Below, in pieces: positions 1-10,630 of a DNA stretch of 64,000 bases. The stretch spans positions 1 through 64,000 of the forward strand of contig NZ_QHCT01000009.1 in NCBI RefSeq assembly GCF_003545885.1, written 5' to 3'. The DNA is from Leptospira stimsonii. GTDB taxonomy: Bacteria; Spirochaetota; Leptospiria; Leptospirales; Leptospiraceae. A program made the position numbers and the translations under genes. Position 1 is the stretch's first letter. The number at the start of each line of letters is the position of its first letter. Below the pieces are notes generated by a model. The model did no database searches, was not told where the DNA came from, and was given only the letters and a program-made list of their open reading frames with translations.

Positions 1-2
1 AG

Positions 3-68
3 AAGCTGGGACCCAAGACGTTCCGGAGGAAGGGATGGGTTCCGCTTTTTGCAGGGTGTGGAATGTAA
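3..68 (+). CDS. possible 3' end of a gene entering from the left
   Basis: Frame 3 of the + strand is open from the window edge to a TAA at 66-68 and reads as about 21 residues ending FAGCGM. It would converge on the phosphatase gene, whose stop lies about 11 nt further on. The segment is too short to assign a product, and chance open frames of this size are common, so this is only a suggestion that the left neighbour ends here. Confidence 0.2.
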   Translation, partial: KLGPKTFRRKGWVPLFAGCGM

Positions 69-79
69 GAAAAGGATTT

Positions 80-2002
80 CTACAATATATCCACGGTCAA
101 GTAAGTCAGGTCGTCCGGAATCTTAGAAGAGGAAAAAGAGCGCACCGTCGCTAAAATCTCTTCGTTTAAATTTCTCGGATTTCGAAAAAAATTATTCTTC
201 AATACTTCCAGAAGTCGTCTTTCACCGAAGATTTCTCTCTCTGGGCTAAGCGCTTCCGTAACACCATCCGTATAAAAGAAAAATCGATCCCCGGTTTTTA
301 GAGCGATCGTATAGGTTTCAGGTTCGATCGTTTTTAACATTCCGAGAATCATTCCCCTTCCCTTAAGGAATTCCGGTTCTACGGGATCTTCCCGAATCAA
401 AACCGGCGGCGGATGTCCAGCAACGGAATATCGAAATTCTTCCTTTTCAAGATCGTATAAACAGACAAAGGCGGAGATAAAATTCTTCTCCAAAACCTGA
501 AACATCCGATTATTCAATTCGGAAAGAATCTTCGAAGGCTCCTCCATCTTTCGACTCAATTCCAAAAAGGAAACCTTGAGCATAGAAGAAACCAGAGCCG
601 ACGCGACCCCGTGACCCAACACGTCGCAGAGAATAAACATTACCTTTTTCTCATTTAGAATATGATAATCTAAAAAATCCCCTCCGACCTGATCCACGGG
701 AATATAAACCGAATTCACGGAAAGACGATGGATTCTTCCGTCGAGTTGAGGAATCAATCTTGTCTGCAAATTGGCGGCCATTCCCAATTCCTCGTGAAGA
801 ATCCGATTTTGTTTTTTTAACTCTTCTGTTCTCTGGTCCACTTTCGCTTCCAGAGTCGTGTTTAATTTTTTGAGTTCGGAATGAGCCCTCGCGTTCTGAT
901 ACGATATACTGACCGCTCCGGAAATCAAAAGGGCGAAGAATCCGTATTGGGATAGAAACATATTCTTTCCGGAAACGTTATCCAGAACTACGTCGACGAT
1001 CGCAAAAATAGCGAGAAGTCCCACTCCTCCCACCATGATCAACGCTTCCATAACTTTCTTTCTCAATTCCGCGTAAAAAATGGGAACGAGCAATAAGAAC
1101 ATGGAGAATAAAATTCCTTCCCATGCATACACGAGCAAAACTCTCTGCGTTCCGTCGAGCTCCAAAAGATGTAAGGCTCCGATGACCAAACTCGACTTCA
1201 TGATCAGCTTTGCCGCGGTTCCGGTTTTTCTTCGAAACAAAGCATACAAAAAATATAATATACACATCGGAAAAACCGTCTGCGCTAAAAAAAAGGAACG
1301 GGACAGAAGTCCGAACGGCACGTCTATGTAGTGCATTTTGTGAAGAAGAGGCAATCTCCAAAAAACAAAGAGAACGGCTGAAAAAGCCAGAAAGATGCTC
1401 GCTCTCGAGTAACGATTGAGAGAATACGAAATCGATTGTTGTAAGAACACACCCAAGAATAAAACGATCAACACGAGCTGAAACGCATCTTCCTGTATCA
1501 AAGCGTCCTTTAGCTCGTCAAAGTCGCCTAACTTGGGAATCGTTCTAAAAATTCCGCAGTGAAATCCGAGTTCCTGACATTCGATTTCAATTCGTATCGT
1601 ATTTTTCTTTCCTCTTTCGATCCATTCCAGAGGAATCTTATACAAACGACTTCGAAACCAAGCCGGTGAATATGGATCCATCTCACCCGTTTTTCCGATC
1701 AGCTTATCGTTAAAATAAACCCTATCTGCGGATTGGATTCTATCTAAGAAAATTCCCTGGGACCCGGAAGGAGACGTTTTCGGATATTCGAACGAAATCG
1801 TATAATAGCCTTTCATCGGAATTTCCAAACCTTGGCTCGTTAAACCCACTCCCGGAAGAATACTCTGATAACGTTTTCCGTCTTCGTTATAATATTCCCA
1901 TCCTTCGCTTAAAAGCTGAACCTTTTCGGGATCGATCGGTTCCGAGTTTACAGCGGAGGCAATTAGACATAATAGGAGTAGTCCGAATAAAATCGGTTTC
2001 AT
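80..2002 (-). CDS. 7TM sensor with SpoIIE-type PP2C serine phosphatase domain
   Basis: A 640-residue protein. It has a signal peptide (residues 1-20), an extracytoplasmic sugar-binding-like beta domain of about 150 residues (7TMR-DISM type), seven membrane segments (about 180-385), a coiled coil, and a C-terminal SpoIIE/RsbU PP2C phosphatase. The phosphatase shows the metal-binding motifs VGGDFLDY and CDVLGHG, then GHPPPVLI and FYTDGVTEA. The family dephosphorylates anti-sigma antagonists in partner-switching pathways, so a role in stress or envelope signalling is likely; no kinase or antagonist gene adjoins it. The ATG at 2002 is chosen because the longer frame begins with TTG and only adds six residues before the signal peptide. 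Neither start has a clear ribosome site. Confidence 0.85.
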   Translation of the reverse strand: MKPILFGLLLLCLIASAVNSEPIDPEKVQLLSEGWEYYNEDGKRYQSILPGVGLTSQGLEIPMKGYYTISFEYPKTSPSGSQGIFLDRIQSADRVYFNDKLIGKTGEMDPYSPAWFRSRLYKIPLEWIERGKKNTIRIEIECQELGFHCGIFRTIPKLGDFDELKDALIQEDAFQLVLIVLFLGVFLQQSISYSLNRYSRASIFLAFSAVLFVFWRLPLLHKMHYIDVPFGLLSRSFFLAQTVFPMCILYFLYALFRRKTGTAAKLIMKSSLVIGALHLLELDGTQRVLLVYAWEGILFSMFLLLVPIFYAELRKKVMEALIMVGGVGLLAIFAIVDVVLDNVSGKNMFLSQYGFFALLISGAVSISYQNARAHSELKKLNTTLEAKVDQRTEELKKQNRILHEELGMAANLQTRLIPQLDGRIHRLSVNSVYIPVDQVGGDFLDYHILNEKKVMFILCDVLGHGVASALVSSMLKVSFLELSRKMEEPSKILSELNNRMFQVLEKNFISAFVCLYDLEKEEFRYSVAGHPPPVLIREDPVEPEFLKGRGMILGMLKTIEPETYTIALKTGDRFFFYTDGVTEALSPEREIFGERRLLEVLKNNFFRNPRNLNEEILATVRSFSSSKIPDDLTYLTVDIL

Positions 2003-2084
2003 ACAAAAAGAGGGGATCAAACTAACTTTGCGAACAAGGCTGTAAAGTTAAATTTAGATCGGAAACGAAAGAATAAAGAAACCG

Positions 2085-3152
2085 TTAAAGAGAAAGGATT
2101 GTGGTTTCCAGTTCATCGGAATTGAAACCCTTTTTTGGAGAAGGAATGAAATCTAACGCGGAATCCGAAATTTCATGAGACGCTCTGAACAGGAGATCGG
2201 ATGTATAATGGGAAAACATTCTTTCGGTAAGAATCCTTCGATAACTCCTCGCTCCCTTTTCCGCGTGAAACAATCCTAGAAGATGTTTTAAAATAAAATG
2301 CGGCTTTGTGTTTGGATCGCTCCCGAGTTGACGATCGATATAATCCTGCATTCTTACGAGAATTTCCCTTCGACTCAAAGAAGAAGAATCATCCCCGAAG
2401 TATCGGGAATCGATCTCCGAAAAAAGATAAGGAGTTTCATACGCCGCTCTTCCGATCATCACACCGTCGTTCTTTTTCAATCGTTCTTCGATCTCATCGT
2501 ATGTCCGAATTCCTCCGTTGATTTCAACGATCAATTCAGGAAACATTTTTTTGATTAGTTCCACGTCCGCATAACGCAGAGGAGGAATTTGTCGATTCTG
2601 TGCGGGAGAAAGACCGCCTAAGATCGCAATTCTTGCATGAATGATAAATCGTCTGACACGCGCTTCCTTTACGACTTCGATAAATCTACAAAGATCCTCG
2701 AAACTTTCTTTTCCAGGAATCCCGATTCTACACTTAACCGTAACGGGAATCGAAACGGCCGCATCCATAGCCGCTACGAGTTCCGCGACCTTCTCCGGAG
2801 TTTCCATCAGACAAGCTCCGAAATTTCCTTCTCGCACACGATCGCTCGGACAACCTACATTCAGATTGACCTCAGAATATCCGTAGTCTTCACTGATCTT
2901 GGAACATTCTGCGAGGGCTCTCGGATGATCGCCTCCCAACTGAATCGCAAGAGGTAATTCTTCGGGATTGTAAGATAAGAATCGATTTCGATCTCCATGA
3001 AGAATCGCACCCGTATGAATCATCTCCGTATAAAGAAAGGTATGTTTGGAAATCAATCTGAGAAGATAACGAAAATGACGGTCGGTCCAGTCCATCATAG
3101 GAGCCAGAGAAACCGGATATCGTTTTGGAATTTTAGAACCGATCTCGATCAT
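2085..3152 (-). CDS. dusA: tRNA-dihydrouridine(20/20a) synthase DusA
   Basis: A flavin enzyme that reduces uridine 20/20a in the tRNA D-loop using NADPH. The 355-residue protein starts with the FMN-barrel motif [13 protein letters not shown], has the active-site segment [11 protein letters not shown] with the catalytic cysteine, and continues with [13 protein letters not shown] and INGGI...MIGRAAY, all typical of DusA. Length matches the family. The frame opens 20 codons earlier at 3212, but the ATG at 3152 has GAAGG three bases upstream and aligns with the usual start of the barrel. The gene is divergent from the lipoprotein at 3242, leaving about 90 nt for two promoters. Confidence 0.93.
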   Translation of the reverse strand: MIEIGSKIPKRYPVSLAPMMDWTDRHFRYLLRLISKHTFLYTEMIHTGAILHGDRNRFLSYNPEELPLAIQLGGDHPRALAECSKISEDYGYSEVNLNVGCPSDRVREGNFGACLMETPEKVAELVAAMDAAVSIPVTVKCRIGIPGKESFEDLCRFIEVVKEARVRRFIIHARIAILGGLSPAQNRQIPPLRYADVELIKKMFPELIVEINGGIRTYDEIEERLKKNDGVMIGRAAYETPYLFSEIDSRYFGDDSSSLSRREILVRMQDYIDRQLGSDPNTKPHFILKHLLGLFHAEKGARSYRRILTERMFSHYTSDLLFRASHEISDSALDFIPSPKKGFNSDELETTILSL

Positions 3153-3241
3153 ATGCCTTCTTACCAGATTTTTTTTTCCAAACACTTCGGTCAAGGATCC
3201 TCTTGGATTCATTTTTTTTCAAATCGTATGAGAACCAAAAA

Positions 3242-4234
3242 ATGAGGAGCCTTTCTAAGAAAAATTCCCGATGGAACGTTCTTTTCCGATTGATCCGGAG
3301 AACGATCCGATTCTCACTTCTCTTAACATGTTTCACTTTCTATTCTTCTTGTAGAACCTTAGAATCTTTTTTTGAAACGATCGTACTGACAGGCGGCGTG
3401 GATTCGACGAGACTTTCCTTTTCCGCACACTACAGCCCATTGGAAAACGTCATACGTTCCAACGCCGGAAGTAAGGAGCCCGCCGCCTCCGATCGAACCG
3501 TGAATCACGATCCGTTCAAGTCCGTTCCCTTTTATACGATCGGTTCGATTCCGAGAAGAATTCCGGGAACTCCTTTCGAAGGATATTTAAAATATCTTAA
3601 CTACATGGCTTACGGATTGACTCTTACTGCGCCGAGAACCTTTCGAGGAAACCTCTTAAATTTTCCGGACGATGGAAGAGTCGCAACGAACGTATCCGAG
3701 CTCGCCGCTTACGGACTGTATCCGCTTCCCGATCCTTTTGGACGCAAGTCGGAATATCTCTATTCGGATTATCAGGCGTATGCGACGATCTACCTCGCTT
3801 TCGTAGAATTTCAAAATTGGAATCTGGGAGCCGGAGTCAACATCGGATTTAGCGTATATGACTTCGACGTATTGGAAAGAAACGTGAGAGTATCTTCTTC
3901 CAGAAATCGAGTACGAATGGTCACCGGTTTAAAATTATTATACGAATACAATATCGGGAGATTTTTGGAAGATTCCATTTTCTACAACACGTATCTTTAT
4001 TTCGAAGTTTCCACACTTTCTTCGGCGCATGATCCGATCAAACAGACGATCCCCACGTCCGCAGGTGGAACCGTTCCTGATCTTTATCTTACGATGGATA
4101 CGTACCGAATCGGAGTTCGAAAAGAAATTCAGTTGTCTCGTCCTTCCCCGGAAGAATCCTTGAGAAGAGACAGCGGTCCAACGCGAGAATCTTCTCCTCC
4201 GAAACAAACGGAACCATTACCTCCTCGAATCTAA
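3242..4234 (+). CDS. putative lipoprotein, Leptospira-type, unknown function
   Basis: A 330-residue protein with a basic N-terminus, a hydrophobic stretch and a spirochaete-like lipobox ending FYSSC (Cys about residue 37), so probably an exported lipoprotein. The mature part is rich in aromatic and beta-forming residues (for example [17 protein letters not shown]) and could be a barrel-like or beta-sandwich envelope protein. The tail is rich in Pro, Arg and Ser. I do not recognise a named family. The ATG at 3242 is preferred to one 39 nt upstream, which would overlap the divergent dusA frame and push the signal peptide inward. Its TAA overlaps the mnmC ATG by one base, so the two are probably co-translated, although no functional link is obvious. 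Confidence 0.75.
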   Translation: MRSLSKKNSRWNVLFRLIRRTIRFSLLLTCFTFYSSCRTLESFFETIVLTGGVDSTRLSFSAHYSPLENVIRSNAGSKEPAASDRTVNHDPFKSVPFYTIGSIPRRIPGTPFEGYLKYLNYMAYGLTLTAPRTFRGNLLNFPDDGRVATNVSELAAYGLYPLPDPFGRKSEYLYSDYQAYATIYLAFVEFQNWNLGAGVNIGFSVYDFDVLERNVRVSSSRNRVRMVTGLKLLYEYNIGRFLEDSIFYNTYLYFEVSTLSSAHDPIKQTIPTSAGGTVPDLYLTMDTYRIGVRKEIQLSRPSPEESLRRDSGPTRESSPPKQTEPLPPRI

Positions 4235-6195
4235 TGTTATCCTGGAAAGAAAATCAAACACCGGTCTCGGAACAATTCGGAGATATATATTTTTCACCAG
4301 AGAACGGATTGGAAGAAACCAAACACGTGTTCATCGAAGGAAACAACCTCGCACAAAGATGGGCGGATCCGAAACTTCGGACATCGTTTTCGATCTTAGA
4401 ATTGGGGTTCGGAACCGGACTCAACTTTCTAACGACTTGGAAAGAATATACCGAACACAAGAATCGTTTCCGACTTCATTACATTTCCATCGAGAAGTTT
4501 CCTTTAAACAAGGAGGAAATTTCCAAGGCACTTTCCGTATTTCCCGAACTTCAAACGATTCAGGAAGAATTTCTATCTTCCTATGAGAATCTGATTCCAG
4601 GGATGAATTATTTCCGATTCCTAAACGGAAGGATTCATCTTACCCTGTATTTAGGCGACGTAGCGAACGCGTTAGTCGAAATATCCGGCAAAGTCGATGC
4701 GATCTTCTTGGACGGATTCGCCCCTTCCAAAAATCCGGATATGTGGGAAGAATCGATTCTGATCCACCTAAGACGCGTTAGCAAACCGGGTACGACGTTC
4801 GCCACCTTCACCGTGGCGAGAATGGTTCGGGATTCTTTGACCGCTTGCGGATTCGAACTTGAAAAACGACCTGGATTTGGAAGAAAAAGAGAAATGCTCG
4901 TAGGAACGTATTCTCCAAAAGAAACCGAAAGCGAAGAATCCAATAGCAAAGAAAAACCTTGGTGTAAACGTTCCTTTTTCCGTCGAGAAACGAAAACCGC
5001 GACGATCCTCGGAGCCGGAATCGCAGGCGCCGCTTTGGCGTATTCCCTTTCCCAACGTGGCGTACAAGTTACGTTGATCGATCCGTCGGGCATCGCAAAC
5101 CAGGCCTCCGGAATTCCGGGAGCGATTTCCCATCCGCATATCACAAAGATCCCGACTCCGACAAGCCTCTTCACGTTACGCGCCTTTCGATACGCTTTAC
5201 AATTTCTGTCCTCTTTTGCGGATACAAAAGAATTCAAAACTTCCGGTCTTTTTCACGGAGTCACCGAGGAAATGAGTTCCGAAAGACTCGAAAGAGGATT
5301 GGAGAATCATCGCCTTTCCGAAGAGATCGTAACTTGGAAAAGAACGTCGAACGATCCTCAAAATAAAAGCGATTTGGAAAAAGAAATGGGGGACGGTATC
5401 TTTTTTCCAAAAGGGTTTTGGACACAACCGAATTCCTTGGCGAAACGATTGATCGACCGACCTTCTATAGAATTCGTTCAAAAAACCGCGATTGCGGTTC
5501 AGCCGAGCGGGTCCGGTTGGAAAACAACGTTTTCCGAATCCGAGGAGGAACTCCATTCCGATTCCGTTATATTCTGCAATTCTTATGGAATTGGAGAATT
5601 ACTCGACCCCATCGTAGGAGAGGCATTCTTACCGATCAAAAAAGTCAGAGGACAATTGTTGGTTCTAAAAGAAACAGGATCTTCTTCTCGACTTCCAAAC
5701 ATTCTCTGCGCGGAACATTATCTAACTCCTTCCATCGAAGGAGAACATATCCTCGGCTCCACGTTTGACGAATTCGATCTCGATCCGAAGCCGAGACCAA
5801 AGGACACGGAAGAACTCGTACGATACGTGCAAAAAAAATATCCGAGTCTGGATTGGAATCAAGAATCGGTTCTTTCGGAAAAGGTCGGCTTTCGGGCGCA
5901 AACACCGGATCGTTACCCGATTTTAGGCCCGGTTGTTTTACCACAGGAATTTACGAAAGAATACAAAGGAATCGATCTACCGCGAAATCGAAACAAATCG
6001 TATCCGAATCTAAAAACCGTTCCGGGACTTTTTGTCTTCGGAGCCTTGGGTTCCCGAGGAATTTTGAGTTCTTTTTTGGGTGCAGAGATTTTAGCCTCCT
6101 TGATACTGGATGAACCCGCTCCCGTTGAATCCACGTTATTAGAATCCTTACATCCGGTTCGATTCTTATATCGTAAGATTCGAAACCAGGATTGA
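4234..6195 (+). CDS. mnmC: bifunctional tRNA (mnm5s2U34) methyltransferase / FAD oxidoreductase MnmC
   Basis: This enzyme completes mnm5s2U at the wobble position of tRNA: the C-terminal FAD domain removes the carboxymethyl group and the N-terminal domain methylates the product with SAM. The 653-residue protein has both halves. Residues 1-235 carry the SAM motif ELGFGTG (56-62) and the DUF752 signature [13 protein letters not shown]. From about 250 there is a Rossmann FAD motif, [15 protein letters not shown], and a DAO-like domain ending in [10 protein letters not shown]. Length fits a full bifunctional MnmC. The ATG overlaps the stop of the upstream lipoprotein by one base. A 14-bp hairpin begins at its stop codon. 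Confidence 0.94.
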   Translation: MLSWKENQTPVSEQFGDIYFSPENGLEETKHVFIEGNNLAQRWADPKLRTSFSILELGFGTGLNFLTTWKEYTEHKNRFRLHYISIEKFPLNKEEISKALSVFPELQTIQEEFLSSYENLIPGMNYFRFLNGRIHLTLYLGDVANALVEISGKVDAIFLDGFAPSKNPDMWEESILIHLRRVSKPGTTFATFTVARMVRDSLTACGFELEKRPGFGRKREMLVGTYSPKETESEESNSKEKPWCKRSFFRRETKTATILGAGIAGAALAYSLSQRGVQVTLIDPSGIANQASGIPGAISHPHITKIPTPTSLFTLRAFRYALQFLSSFADTKEFKTSGLFHGVTEEMSSERLERGLENHRLSEEIVTWKRTSNDPQNKSDLEKEMGDGIFFPKGFWTQPNSLAKRLIDRPSIEFVQKTAIAVQPSGSGWKTTFSESEEELHSDSVIFCNSYGIGELLDPIVGEAFLPIKKVRGQLLVLKETGSSSRLPNILCAEHYLTPSIEGEHILGSTFDEFDLDPKPRPKDTEELVRYVQKKYPSLDWNQESVLSEKVGFRAQTPDRYPILGPVVLPQEFTKEYKGIDLPRNRNKSYPNLKTVPGLFVFGALGSRGILSSFLGAEILASLILDEPAPVESTLLESLHPVRFLYRKIRNQD

Positions 6196-6226
6196 AACCT
6201 TTGTCTTTTGTGAAGACAAAGGTTTC
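6194..6226 (+). terminator. stem-loop at the mnmC stop codon
   Basis: A perfect 14-bp inverted repeat (6194-6207 with 6213-6226) encloses a 5-nt loop, TTGTG. It overlaps the last bases of the mnmC stop codon. No strong U tract follows, so it may be a weak intrinsic terminator or a 3'-end-stabilising hairpin. Confidence 0.6.
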
Positions 6227-6364
6227 GGACTCCGTTCAAAGGGATGGGATAATTACAAACAACGGAATCGAATCAACGAATCGATCCGTTTCTTTTAGGA
6301 AATATATATAAATCGATAAACCCGGTTCCAAATCCAAAGAAAGAAATTTACAAAAACGGATTCC

Positions 6365-8239
6365 ATGAACTCAGAAGTACAAAAGAAGTTTAAAGACTTA
6401 GAATCGGCACTCAAAGAAGTCTGGGGACTTCAGAATTTCCGCAAGGGTCAAAAGGAAGCCATCGAGTCCGTCCTAGACGGAAACGATACGTTAGTCATCC
6501 TTCCCACCGGCGGAGGAAAGTCCCTCATCTATCAATTGCCTTCGCTCCTGGAAGAAGGTTCTCTCACACTCGTAATCTCTCCACTGATCGCTCTCATGAA
6601 AGATCAAGTGGATTCCCTCAAAGCGAAGGGAATCACCGCGGAGTATTGCAACTCGACCCAAGACGACCTTGAACAGTTGAGAATTCTTAGCAGAGCCGCC
6701 ACGGGAAAAATTCAGATTCTTTACTTATCACCGGAAAAAGCTCTGAGCAGACAGGTGCTTGAAATTCTTCCCAAACTCCCGCTCAAAAGAATTGCGGTCG
6801 ACGAAGCTCATTGTGTTTCCCAGTGGGGCCACGACTTTCGACCGGAATACAGAAAGCTCTACGAATTACGGGATAAATTTCCGCAAAAGATTCCGGTGAT
6901 CGCGTTAACCGCCACAGCGACGCAAAGGGTCATCAAAGACATTTCCGATTCTTTGGGGCTGAAAGAACCTTCTCTGATCAAGGGAAGTTTTTATAGGGAA
7001 AACTTAAACTTCTCCATTTTTTTTCCCCAGAACGAAACGTTTCGTGAAAGCCAACTTTTAAAGATTCTGATAAAAGGAAATTTTCAAAAATCGACGAGCG
7101 GAAGAGCCATCATCTACTGCGCAACGAGACAAAAGGTGGAATCGGTTTACGATTTTCTAAAGAAGAACGGATTCAAAGTGGGAAAGTATCACGCGGGAAG
7201 AACCGATTCGAGTCGAGAAAAAGCGCAGGACGGTTATTCCACGGGAAAGACGAACGTCCTCGTCGCGACGAACGCATTCGGAATGGGACTGGATAGTCCG
7301 GATGTAAGAATGGTGATTCACTATCAAACGCCCGCTTCTCTGGAAAGTTATTATCAAGAAGCCGGCAGAGCCGGAAGGGACGGAAAAGATTCGGATTGTA
7401 TTCTATTCTATCATCCCTCGGATCTTGTTACGCAGAGTTTTATCATAGGAAAGGAATCCAACCGCAAAGGAGGAGAGACTCTTCTTTCTTACGTTAAAGA
7501 ATACGCGCTCTCCAATCGATGCAGACAACAAACTCTTTGTTCTTATTTTGGAGAAGAAATTTCCGAATGCAAAACCTGTGATATCTGCTTGGAAAAAGAA
7601 TCAGAGGAAGAACTTTCGCCTTCGGGAAGAGACGAGTTTTTTAAGAGAGAAGAAGATAAAAAACAAAAAAAAGAACAAAAAGAAAAATACGATTTTTCTA
7701 ATGAAGAATTAAGAACGATCGAAGAATTGCTCGAACTCATTCCCGGAAAATTCGGAAAAAGAATGATCGCCGGAGTCCTGAGAGGTTCGCGCTCGAACGA
7801 GATTCTTAGGAAAAAACTGGATCGAACTCCGATGTATGGATCTCTTCGTTCCATACCCGAAGAAGCGATCTTACGAATCCTAGACGAATGGATCACCGAA
7901 AAAAAAGTTAAAATCCTCGGAGACAAATATCCGAAGCTCATCCTCGCGTCGACCGTAATCGTAAAAACTCCCCGCAGGAAAAAAGAAGAAGGGGTCGAAA
8001 AAGAACGAAAAAATCTTCCCGCAAAAAACGTAATACAAGAACTCAAAAACTTTCGAGATCGAGAAGCAAGAAGAAGAAAGTGGAAAAAGTTTATGGTCCT
8101 TCAAAATCCGGTGATTGCAGAAATCGCAAAGGCGATGCCGGAAACTCCGGAAGACCTTTCCCTTATCCGAGGAATGGGTTCCGCCAAAGTCGAAAAATTC
8201 GGAAACGACATCTTGAGAATATTAGAAAAATGGAAATAA
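6365..8239 (+). CDS. recQ: ATP-dependent DNA helicase RecQ
   Basis: A superfamily-2 3'-5' DNA helicase acting in recombination and repair. The 624-residue protein has Walker A PTGGGKS (47-53), the DEAH box (146-149) followed by the RecQ-specific loop [13 protein letters not shown], helicase motifs IV-VI ([12 protein letters not shown]), and the RecQ zinc-binding cysteines ([10 protein letters not shown]...CKTCDIC). A Lys/Glu-rich linker at about 425-445 is followed by a winged-helix-like region. The C-terminus resembles an HRDC-type helical hairpin ([16 protein letters not shown]). It stands alone between mnmC and a lipoprotein gene. Confidence 0.93.
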   Translation: MNSEVQKKFKDLESALKEVWGLQNFRKGQKEAIESVLDGNDTLVILPTGGGKSLIYQLPSLLEEGSLTLVISPLIALMKDQVDSLKAKGITAEYCNSTQDDLEQLRILSRAATGKIQILYLSPEKALSRQVLEILPKLPLKRIAVDEAHCVSQWGHDFRPEYRKLYELRDKFPQKIPVIALTATATQRVIKDISDSLGLKEPSLIKGSFYRENLNFSIFFPQNETFRESQLLKILIKGNFQKSTSGRAIIYCATRQKVESVYDFLKKNGFKVGKYHAGRTDSSREKAQDGYSTGKTNVLVATNAFGMGLDSPDVRMVIHYQTPASLESYYQEAGRAGRDGKDSDCILFYHPSDLVTQSFIIGKESNRKGGETLLSYVKEYALSNRCRQQTLCSYFGEEISECKTCDICLEKESEEELSPSGRDEFFKREEDKKQKKEQKEKYDFSNEELRTIEELLELIPGKFGKRMIAGVLRGSRSNEILRKKLDRTPMYGSLRSIPEEAILRILDEWITEKKVKILGDKYPKLILASTVIVKTPRRKKEEGVEKERKNLPAKNVIQELKNFRDREARRRKWKKFMVLQNPVIAEIAKAMPETPEDLSLIRGMGSAKVEKFGNDILRILEKWK

Positions 8240-8410
8240 GACATTCGAATAGAACAGGCGCAAAAGTCGAATCCTCTCTTTTTACATTTCGTGCGAATAT
8301 GCAGTTGTATATTTATAATATGCTTTGATTTTTTAATAGAATCTCCGCAAAATCTCCAGCTTCTTTCCTCTTATTTTTAACAAAACCTGTCTCACTCTCT
8401 ATCGACTTTC

Positions 8411-8442
<32 letters not shown>

Positions 8443-8449
8443 TTGCACG

Positions 8450-9700
8450 ATGAAACAAAATAGAGAGAATACAAAACGGAACCTAAAGCAAATTGTGGCA
8501 TTCATTTCCGTATCCATCCTTTTGATGAGCTGTGGTTCTAAAAAAAAGGATGATAAAAATAATCTGTTATTGGCGTTGCTGGGAATGAGTCTCGGTTCTA
8601 AAGCGGAGTTCAAACTCACGACCGCAAACACGATGGCCGCCGCTCGCATTGCGAATTCTTCCCATTTTATAGTAGGTCCTCACGCTTCCGGATTGTTAAG
8701 CGACTTGGCCGGAGATGATCCGCTCAATTACGGAGACGCAGACGCTTTCTCAAATCATTTCTTAACTCCTTCCGCCGTCTCGATGGAAGTTTGTCGAATC
8801 TTAGCCTATAAATCGGCGGCAAAAGGCGGACCGGCTCCAGGAACCGAAACGTTAGAAAACGCGGCATTTACACCATTTAAAATAGAGGGAGCAAACGGAA
8901 GCGGTCAAGTTGGCGCTCCGGATTTCGGTCCTTGCGGAGGATTTATGCCAGTCGCATTAAAAGGAGGAAGCGTTACGACGGAATCCGCATCTCTTCCGAT
9001 CACTCCGATTCCTTCCGAATTAAGTTCCGAGTTTGATAGAATCGGAATCGTTGTAAGAAGTTTCTCTTACTATTTTGAACCCAAAGACGTTCCTGAAAAT
9101 TCGTATCGCTATGTAGATTTGCTTTTGAACACTCCTACCCAATCCTTACTCTCCAGAGGGGAAGTTAGCACAAAAATATTCGGATCGGGTTGTCCTGCCT
9201 CCTTTGCAAACTCTGCCAGTTTTATTTTTATGCAACTGCTTCAACCGGGAGAAAACTTAACCAGCGCCTGCTCTTTTTATGAATCCGCTATCGACTCGTC
9301 CTCGGGTATTTTCCTTTCGATTCCGGGAATCAATTACTTTGCCAATCCGAACTCAGTCTTAAATCCTCCATCCGTTGCAGGAGTAAATTACACATCGGCC
9401 AATCAAAAGTTGAGATTCAAAGCTCCGGCGGCAATGAACGGCGTCCCTTCTACGACCCCTTACATTCTCATCGTGAGTTTAGATAATTCGAATCCAGGCA
9501 AATCGAATCTTCTTTTTAACATTTCTGTGGACAATGTTTTATTCTGGGACTCAAGTGGCGGCGACAATGTCTTCTCTCCACAGCTCGATGCGGCCGATAG
9601 ACCGAACGCGACCGATGGAAATGACAACCTAACGAACCCTGCAAGAAGAAACGTGATCTTTCACTTGCCGACCATTTTGAGCGAGTATATAAATGAATAA
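8450..9700 (+). CDS. large putative lipoprotein, unknown function
   Basis: A 416-residue protein with a Lys/Arg-rich N-terminus, a hydrophobic core and a lipobox ending LLMSC (Cys about residue 27), followed by GSKKKDDKNN, a typical charged tether of leptospiral lipoproteins. The rest is Ser/Pro/Asn rich with little charge and several scattered cysteines, suggesting a beta-rich secreted fold. No catalytic motif is visible. A good ribosome site, GGAGG, lies nine bases before the ATG. It is a single-gene unit closed by a strong hairpin at 9746-9790. Confidence 0.8.
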   Translation: MKQNRENTKRNLKQIVAFISVSILLMSCGSKKKDDKNNLLLALLGMSLGSKAEFKLTTANTMAAARIANSSHFIVGPHASGLLSDLAGDDPLNYGDADAFSNHFLTPSAVSMEVCRILAYKSAAKGGPAPGTETLENAAFTPFKIEGANGSGQVGAPDFGPCGGFMPVALKGGSVTTESASLPITPIPSELSSEFDRIGIVVRSFSYYFEPKDVPENSYRYVDLLLNTPTQSLLSRGEVSTKIFGSGCPASFANSASFIFMQLLQPGENLTSACSFYESAIDSSSGIFLSIPGINYFANPNSVLNPPSVAGVNYTSANQKLRFKAPAAMNGVPSTTPYILIVSLDNSNPGKSNLLFNISVDNVLFWDSSGGDNVFSPQLDAADRPNATDGNDNLTNPARRNVIFHLPTILSEYINE

Positions 9701-9745
9701 CACCTTGAATCGGCTCTCAAAATAGAAGAATCGATCTATCGGAAC

Positions 9746-9790
9746 CTTAAAACACCGAAAGGAGCCTTGTGCTCCTTTCGGTGTTTTAAG
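9746..9790. terminator. strong 20-bp perfect hairpin
   Basis: 9746-9765 and 9771-9790 are exact reverse complements (20 bp) around a 5-nt loop CTTGT. The outer part is A-rich on the left and T-rich on the right, so it could stop transcription in either direction. It lies 45 nt after the lipoprotein stop codon. Confidence 0.85.
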
Positions 9791-9828
9791 TGAACAAACT
9801 TCTAATGTCGCCCTCAATTTTACGAATT

Positions 9829-9878
9829 ATAAAACGATCTCCAAGCCCCGCAAAAGCGGAGTGGGGATCGTTTTTTGT
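9829..9878 (+). terminator. second hairpin followed by a T tract
   Basis: AAAACGATCTCC pairs with GGGGATCGTTTT (one G-U pair), and CCGC pairs with GCGG inside it around an AAAA loop; TTTTTTGTTTTTT follows. This is a classic intrinsic terminator on the + strand. Because the lipoprotein already has its own hairpin 40 nt earlier, it may end a short non-coding transcript or act as a second stop. The remaining sequence to the sigma gene at 10107 holds no supportable gene and presumably contains that operon's promoter. Confidence 0.7.
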
Positions 9879-10106
9879 TTTTTCAAATGATAAAACGTGC
9901 GGAGCAGAAATAATTATGACTCGATCAAACGACGTCCATTCTATGACCTTACAAATCAGAGTCTTTCATTGAGCCCGAAGGAATGAGAGATATGCAAAAA
10001 AACTCAAAATTAAAACGTAGAAATCCGCCTTCGCAATTTCATTCGTTTTGTTTTCGTCTATCTTATTATCAATGTGCAATTGTATTTTTGTTTTTAAAAG
10101 GTTAAG

Positions 10107-10628
10107 ATGAAGTTAAGTCAAGATCACGATTTTTCTCTGTTTTACCAAAAATACAAGGATGCGATTTACAAGGTGATTCGATATCTGTCCGGAGATCCCG
10201 ATGAAGTGGAAGACATAGCGCAAGAGGTGTTCCTCAATTTATACCGCGCTTTTCCGAATTTTTCGGAAGAGAAGGGAAGTTTTTACACCTGGGCCGCGGT
10301 GATCGCAAAAAATACGTATCTCACATATCGTAAAAATCGTAAAAAGGAATATGCCCTTGAAGAAAATTCATCATTAGAATCGCTCCGAGTAAAAGACGAT
10401 TTTATCCAGGATCTAGAAACGAGAATTCTGGAGGAAGAATTGAGGGAGGTAATCTCCTCCCTACCGGAACCGGAGAAAAGTATTATTCTCTTAAAAGAAT
10501 TCAACAACTATACTTTGGAAAAAACTTCTCAGGCGTTGAATATTTCTTCTCGAACCGTGAGCAGAAAATTATTAAGAGCCTTGGACCTCCTCCGAGAAGA
10601 ATTAGAAAAAAGAAAAGTGGCTTTGTAA
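10107..10628 (+). CDS. ECF-type RNA polymerase sigma factor
   Basis: A 173-residue two-domain sigma factor that would direct RNA polymerase to its own regulon. Sigma2 is at about 12-80, with [18 protein letters not shown] and the aromatic-rich promoter-melting segment [11 protein letters not shown]. Sigma4 is at about 110-170, with [20 protein letters not shown] as the helix-turn-helix. There is no sigma3 or sigma1.1. The next gene starts 2 nt after its stop and encodes a membrane protein with a FecR-like domain, as expected of a cognate anti-sigma factor. ECF operons are often self-activated, but I could not identify the promoter. Confidence 0.92.
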   Translation: MKLSQDHDFSLFYQKYKDAIYKVIRYLSGDPDEVEDIAQEVFLNLYRAFPNFSEEKGSFYTWAAVIAKNTYLTYRKNRKKEYALEENSSLESLRVKDDFIQDLETRILEEELREVISSLPEPEKSIILLKEFNNYTLEKTSQALNISSRTVSRKLLRALDLLREELEKRKVAL

Positions 10629-10630
10629 AG

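Noticed and set aside
4635..5237. 200-codon minus-strand frame inside mnmC
   Set aside because: A shadow of mnmC, which has clear family motifs across the same stretch.
9746..9790. 20-bp inverted repeat considered as an insertion-sequence terminus
   Set aside because: No transposase or target duplication; position and structure fit a terminator.
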